From Spirochaetota bacterium (GTDB taxonomy: Bacteria; Spirochaetota; JAHITG01), in the NCBI GenBank assembly GCA_018817865.1, contig JAHITG010000396.1:1-10593 (forward strand): a DNA stretch of 10,593 nucleotides, read 5' to 3'. Positions within the stretch are counted from its first letter, which is position 1; the number at the start of each line of letters is the position of its first letter. Both the position numbers and the translations under genes were made by a program. Positions 7,024 through 10,593 of this stretch are shown here, one piece after another. The notes under the pieces are model-generated. The model saw nothing but the letters and a program-made list of their open reading frames with translations. It was not told where the DNA came from and did no database searches.

Positions 7024-7050
7024 ATTTTTTTAATCAGGCGTGATTCCCTG

Positions 7051-7851
7051 TTAATCAAGAGAAATGATCTTTGGCCTGATCTGTTTAAGCTCTAGCGTAT
7101 GCTTTACTACATTTAAGACCGTCTCATTCAGATCACTGACGAAGAGTGATATTTTCCCTGCTCTGCTTCTCTTGTTCAACAGCCCTTTATTACTCAATAA
7201 CTGCTTCACGATGATCGAAACAGCATATCCTGAATTTACCAAATGAACCTTTTTACTGAAAAACTTTTCCAGAGGCTTTTCGAGTAAAGGATAATGCGTA
7301 CACCCTAGGATCAGCGTATCTATCTTTTTCGCCTTTATCTTTGTTAAATAATTTTTTATCGCCATCTCCGCTATTGCGCTTCCGGCCAGACCTTCCTCTG
7401 CTATGGGAACAAAGAGAGGGCATGCTTTTTCCGATATCTTTAATTTTTTATCGCTTTTTAACAGCAGGATCTTATACCTTTTGGAGTTGATGGTACTCTG
7501 TGTACCGATCACGCCAATATGCCGGTTTTTAGTAAGCTTAAGGGCCAGTTCTACTCCCGGTTCTATAACTCCTATAATGGGTATGGGATAATGCTGCTTT
7601 AAATAAGATAAAGAATTGGATGAAACGGTATTACAGGCAGCAACGATCAGCTTAACATTTTTTTTCAGTAAAAATTCTACGATCTGTCCTGCAAAGGCTG
7701 TGATGGTCCTTTTGGATTTTGTTCCGTAAGGAACGCGGGCTGTATCCCCAAAGTAGATCAAATTTTCATCAGGCAGAAGCTTACGTATTTCACGCAGAAC
7801 AGTAAGCCCACCCACTCCGGAATCAAAAACACCTATCGGCCTGTTATCCAT
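7051..7851 (-). CDS. murI: Glutamate racemase
   Basis: Interconverts L- and D-glutamate to supply D-Glu for peptidoglycan; cofactor-independent and cytoplasmic. At 266 residues it has normal length. Visible motifs are the N-terminal IGVFDSGVGGLTVL (6-19, Asp10 and Ser11), the DTARVPYG segment (36-43), and the two catalytic cysteines: Cys73 in AACNTVSS and Cys184 in LGCTHYP, with His186 beside the second. This cysteine pair separates it from aspartate racemases only in combination with the DSGVGG and CNT contexts, which are MurI-like here. AAAGGA (minus strand, 7857-7862) sits five bases before ATG 7851. It lies downstream of cimA after a 144-bp gap with a weak terminator-like hairpin. I see no clear promoter of its own, so read-through from lysC-cimA may contribute. 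Confidence 0.95.
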   Translation of the reverse strand: MDNRPIGVFDSGVGGLTVLREIRKLLPDENLIYFGDTARVPYGTKSKRTITAFAGQIVEFLLKKNVKLIVAACNTVSSNSLSYLKQHYPIPIIGVIEPGVELALKLTKNRHIGVIGTQSTINSKRYKILLLKSDKKLKISEKACPLFVPIAEEGLAGSAIAEMAIKNYLTKIKAKKIDTLILGCTHYPLLEKPLEKFFSKKVHLVNSGYAVSIIVKQLLSNKGLLNKRSRAGKISLFVSDLNETVLNVVKHTLELKQIRPKIISLD

Positions 7852-7882
7852 TTTTTTCCTTTAATATTCGGTTTATCAAATA

Positions 7883-7910
7883 CCATAGAGGCACGGAGAC
7901 ACAGAGGACA
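7883..7910. repeat. Degenerate octamer repeat (RGAGRCAC-like)
   Basis: AGAGGCAC (7887-7894), GGAGACAC (7895-7902) and AGAGGACA (7903-7910) are three imperfect copies of a purine-rich octamer, preceded by ACCAT. I recall closely similar runs (a CACAGAGGCACGGAGACACAGAG-like motif, often beside A runs) as dispersed intergenic repeats in many unrelated bacterial genomes. Here it sits between the putative cimA terminator and murI, with an A run directly after it. No function is known to me. Confidence 0.5.
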
Positions 7911-7911
7911 T

Positions 7912-7941
7912 AAAAAAAGAAGGAATCTTAAAATTTATTCC
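7912..7941 (-). terminator. Weak intrinsic terminator after lysC-cimA
   Basis: On the minus strand GGAAT (7941-7937) and ATTCC (7926-7922) form a 5-bp stem with a 10-base AT-rich loop, followed by a T-rich run (TTCTTTTTTT, ending at 7912). The order stem then T tract is right for ending the lysC-cimA transcript, whose last stop codon is at 7996-7998. The stem is short and has only two GC pairs, so termination would be partial at best. Confidence 0.4.
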
Positions 7942-7995
7942 GTGTATTTCAATACTTCAATGGCATATAAATTACAAAATAACTAAAATTATAAT

Positions 7996-9576
7996 TTATT
8001 TAATTAGCTTCATAATTTTAAAAACATAGTATTCTATACTGTCTACAAGAGCATTCCAGGAAGCTTCAATAATATTTTCAGAGACCCCTACTGTTCCCCA
8101 GGTAGAATGCTTTGCTCTTGATTCGATCAATACACGCACCCTGGCGGCAGTCCCTTCCTTCCCGCCTAATACCCTGACTTTATAATCAAACAGAGAGAGT
8201 TCTTTGATCTTCGGATAAAGGACCTCCAGCGATTTTCGCAGAGCCCTATCCAGGGCATTCACCGGGCCGTTCCCCTCGGCTACAGTATGGTAAATTTTAT
8301 TGTTCGACTCAAATTTTATAGTGGCTTCCGATATGATGTCACCATCCTTCTCTTTCTCTACGATCAGCCTGTAGCTGTGCAGGTTGAAGAGCGGTTTATA
8401 TTTACCGGAAGATTTCTTTATTAACAGTTCAAAAGAACCTTCAGCTCCTTCAAACTGAAATCCTTCATTTTCCAGCCGTTTGATCTCTTTCACAACATCT
8501 TTGGAAACACCTTCCACATTGTCGATCTTCACACCAAGCTCTTTTGCTTTATATACAATATTGCTTTTACCGGACAATTCTGATACGATCACCCTTCTCC
8601 TGTTACCAACCAATTCGGGTTTAAGATGCTCATATGTGGCCGTGTTCTTTAAGATTGCACTGACATGGATGCCTCCCTTATGCGCAAAAGCGCTGTTCCC
8701 CACATAGGGCAGCTTTTCATTATGGGGTAAATTGGCCAGTTCGGAAACATACCTTGAAACACCTGTCAGCATTGCCAGCTGGTCTTTTCTTAAATTCCTC
8801 AGGTTCATCTTTAATTCTATATTAGGAATAATGGAACAGAGGTCAGCGTTTCCGCACCGTTCTCCAAATCCGTTTATGGTTCCCTGTACCAGCGTGATCC
8901 CCATTTTAACAGCATAAATGGAATTAGCAACACCCAATCCATTGTCATTGTGTGCATGGATCCCCAGAGGAATACCTGAGATCCTCCTGGTTACTTCCCG
9001 GATCATCTCTTCAAGGTCAAAAGTCAAAGTACCTCCATTGGTATCACAAAGGGATATATTATCAGCTCCGGCTGATGCAGCTGCTTCCAGTGTCTTTATG
9101 GCATATTCGGGATTGTTTTTATACCCGTCAAAGAAATGTTCCGCATCGTAAATAACTTCACGGTTTTTAGATTTTAAATACCTGACTGAATCGCCGATCA
9201 TCTCCAGATTCTTATCCAATGAGATCTTTAAAGCCTCTTTTACATGGAAATCCCATGTCTTTCCAAAGATACAGACCACAGGGGTCTTTGACTCAATTAA
9301 AGCGACAAGATTAGGATCTTCACTTGCCTTATACTTATGATAGCGGGTACTTCCAAAAGCGGAGATCTTCAGATTTTTTAGTTTCAGGTTCCTGGCATTT
9401 TTAAAATATTCGATATCCTTTTCATTCGAACCGGGCCATCCCCCTTCCGCATAATTTATCCCTAATCTATCCAGTTCTTCTGTTATCCTTAATTTATCCT
9501 CCAGAGTAAAAGAGACACCTTCTGCCTGGGATCCGTCCCGCAAAGTGGTATCATAATATAATATTTTTTTAGCCAT
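7996..9576 (-). CDS. cimA: (R)-citramalate synthase
   Basis: Condenses acetyl-CoA with pyruvate to (R)-citramalate, the entry to isoleucine synthesis that needs no threonine deaminase. The 526-residue protein has the HMGL/LeuA-type TIM barrel first: DTTLRDGSQAEG at 9-20 (Arg13, metal-binding Asp14), metal histidines His207 and His209 in GIHAHNDNG, GFGERCGNAD at 237-246 and AHKGGIHVSA at 298-307. The linker and C-terminal LeuA dimerisation (regulatory) domain follow from about 370, with NEGFQFEGAEGSFELL at 370-385 and GNGPVNALDRAL at 435-446. The DGSQAEGVSF form and the EGAEGSFELL linker are typical of CimA rather than 2-isopropylmalate or homocitrate synthases. The ATG overlaps the end of lysC by 8 bp (ATGGCTAA), with GAAGG (9586-9590) nine bases upstream, suggesting translational coupling. 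Feedback by isoleucine through the C-terminal domain is likely from family knowledge. Confidence 0.93.
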   Translation of the reverse strand: MAKKILYYDTTLRDGSQAEGVSFTLEDKLRITEELDRLGINYAEGGWPGSNEKDIEYFKNARNLKLKNLKISAFGSTRYHKYKASEDPNLVALIESKTPVVCIFGKTWDFHVKEALKISLDKNLEMIGDSVRYLKSKNREVIYDAEHFFDGYKNNPEYAIKTLEAAASAGADNISLCDTNGGTLTFDLEEMIREVTRRISGIPLGIHAHNDNGLGVANSIYAVKMGITLVQGTINGFGERCGNADLCSIIPNIELKMNLRNLRKDQLAMLTGVSRYVSELANLPHNEKLPYVGNSAFAHKGGIHVSAILKNTATYEHLKPELVGNRRRVIVSELSGKSNIVYKAKELGVKIDNVEGVSKDVVKEIKRLENEGFQFEGAEGSFELLIKKSSGKYKPLFNLHSYRLIVEKEKDGDIISEATIKFESNNKIYHTVAEGNGPVNALDRALRKSLEVLYPKIKELSLFDYKVRVLGGKEGTAARVRVLIESRAKHSTWGTVGVSENIIEASWNALVDSIEYYVFKIMKLIK

Positions 9577-10593
9577 TTGTTTTGACCTTCTTCTTCAATT
9601 TCTTCCGGATCGTATCAAGCTCAAAACCCCTGTGAAGGGCCCGGGCTGCTGCTTCTATCTTCTTTTCATCAACAACACACGATATTTTGATCTCAGAGGT
9701 TGATATCATATGAATATTGATCTTGTTGCTGGAAAGGATATTAAACATCTTGGCAGCAACGCCCGGATGCGATTTCATCCCGATCCCGACGATAGAGATA
9801 ATTCCGATATTTTTATCATAAGAGACATTCTTCCCTTTAACTTTTTTATTTACTTTGTTCAGTATCTTTATAGTCTCCTTTAATTCATTAGTTTTTATGG
9901 TAAAGGATATATCATTGATCCCGATCCGGCTGGCACTCTGGACGATCATATCAACATTAATATTATTCTCAGCGAGAGCCTGAAAGATCTTTGCTGCTAC
10001 TCCGGGTTTATCAGGTACTTCACTGATAGTGACTTTTGCTTCATCCTTTTTAAAAGAAACTCCGGTGACTGTAATATCTTCCATACCTTTTATCTCCTTA
10101 TAAATAATTGTTCCGGGTCTATTATTAAAGCTGGACCGCACTTCCAGCTTGACATTAAACCGCTTGGCGATCTCTATAGAACGGGAATGCATAACTTTTG
10201 CGCCGAGGCTCGACAGTTCAAGCATATCATCATATGTTATAATATCGATTTTCTGAGCCTCTTTAACGACCCTGGGATCAGCCGTATAAACCCCGTCAAC
10301 ATCCGTATATATTTCACAGCGACCAGCTTTTGTAGCAGCAGCAAGTGCCACGGCGGATGTATCTGACCCGCCCCGCCCCAGAGTAGTAATATTATTGTCT
10401 TTATCCACTCCCTGGAACCCCGCTACGATAAGAACATCATTTCTTTTCAGATGATCTTTCATAATATTGGATTGTATATGCAGGATCCTGGCTTTCATGA
10501 ATGCGCTGTCCGTAGTGATACCAACCTGCGGCCCGGTCAATGAGATAGCATTAATATTAAATTTATGGAGGGCCATAGCCAGCAATGCAATGG
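9569..10593 (-). CDS. lysC: Aspartate kinase, 5' end outside the window
   Basis: Phosphorylates aspartate, the first step to lysine, methionine and threonine. About 340 residues are present; the open frame continues through the right edge (an in-frame Ile-Ala precedes the first LLAMALHKF), so roughly the first 70-80 residues, with the N-terminal kinase motif, are missing. Visible parts are SLTGPQVGITTD, the nucleotide-binding TTLGRGGSDTSAVALA, IYTDVDGVYTADPR and LSSLGAKVMHSRS of the amino-acid-kinase fold, then two ACT domains: one starting ITVTGVSFKKDEAKVTI with PDKPGVAAKIF, and one with SIVGIGMKSHPGVAAKMF. The C-terminus is LysC-like and not fused to homoserine dehydrogenase. ACT domains normally bind lysine and/or threonine for feedback inhibition; which one cannot be read here. 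An internal ribosome site and ATG before the ACT region suggest a separate beta subunit. The stop overlaps the cimA start. Confidence 0.95.
   Translation of the reverse strand, partial: IALLAMALHKFNINAISLTGPQVGITTDSAFMKARILHIQSNIMKDHLKRNDVLIVAGFQGVDKDNNITTLGRGGSDTSAVALAAATKAGRCEIYTDVDGVYTADPRVVKEAQKIDIITYDDMLELSSLGAKVMHSRSIEIAKRFNVKLEVRSSFNNRPGTIIYKEIKGMEDITVTGVSFKKDEAKVTISEVPDKPGVAAKIFQALAENNINVDMIVQSASRIGINDISFTIKTNELKETIKILNKVNKKVKGKNVSYDKNIGIISIVGIGMKSHPGVAAKMFNILSSNKINIHMISTSEIKISCVVDEKKIEAAARALHRGFELDTIRKKLKKKVKTNG
10082..10099 (-). promoter_or_regulatory. Internal ribosome site and ATG in lysC (probable beta-subunit start)
   Basis: On the minus strand AAGGAG (10099-10094) stands nine bases before an in-frame ATG (10084-10082). 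Starting there would give a 171-residue protein, from MEDITVTGVSF to the lysC stop at 9569, containing just the two ACT domains. Bacillus subtilis and Corynebacterium glutamicum aspartokinases are known to make such a beta subunit of about this size from an internal start at the same place in the protein. The site is stronger than several true gene starts in this window. Confidence 0.65.

Noticed and set aside
7030..7054. Hairpin TTAA(T)CAGG/CCTGTTAA between murI and fabH as a murI terminator
   Set aside because: On the transcribed strand it is followed by A's, not T's, and it includes the murI stop codon.

Overview
The window looks like chromosomal DNA of a diderm (Gram-negative-type) bacterium of fairly low GC content (roughly 38-40% by eye). 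The diderm reading rests on a TolC-family outer-membrane protein with a signal peptide, together with peptidoglycan (glutamate racemase) and type II fatty-acid (FabH) genes. Most genes have clear Shine-Dalgarno sites. I cannot name the lineage: the 900-residue propeller protein recalls proteins of Bacteroidota, but regular use of GAGGAG-type ribosome sites argues against a typical member of that phylum. An uncultured lineage is possible, but that is inference.

Layout. Positions 1-87 (minus) hold the first 29 codons of an SbcD/Mre11-type metallophosphoesterase that runs off the left edge. A 390-bp AT-rich gap follows (88-477), containing a REPIN-like pair of inverted REP hairpins (354-426). 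Next are an orphan TolC-family protein (478-1932, plus), a phospholipase-D superfamily protein most like the PLD3/PLD4/poxvirus K4 group (1970-3112, minus), and a 900-residue membrane-anchored protein with a C-terminal beta-propeller (3271-5973, plus). These three alternate in strand, so they are not one operon. From 5981 to the right edge all genes are on the minus strand and are housekeeping: in transcription order lysC (5' end outside the window), cimA, murI, fabH.

How the genes work together. lysC and cimA overlap by 8 bp and form an amino-acid unit: aspartokinase starts the aspartate family (Lys, Met, Thr), while citramalate synthase makes isoleucine precursors from pyruvate without needing threonine. 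lysC also carries a strong internal ribosome site and ATG that would give a separate ACT-domain beta subunit, as in Bacillus subtilis. A weak terminator-like hairpin and a degenerate repeat separate cimA from murI. fabH, behind murI, has its own near-perfect sigma70-type promoter (TTGACA-16-TATAAT).

I found no phage, IS, tRNA/rRNA, CRISPR or defence cluster. The points most worth a second look are the bacterial PLD3-like protein, the 900-residue two-part envelope protein (no Shine-Dalgarno site, A9 tract at codons 3-6), the REPIN-like element, the internal lysC start, and an apparent strong excess of GATC tetranucleotides across the window.
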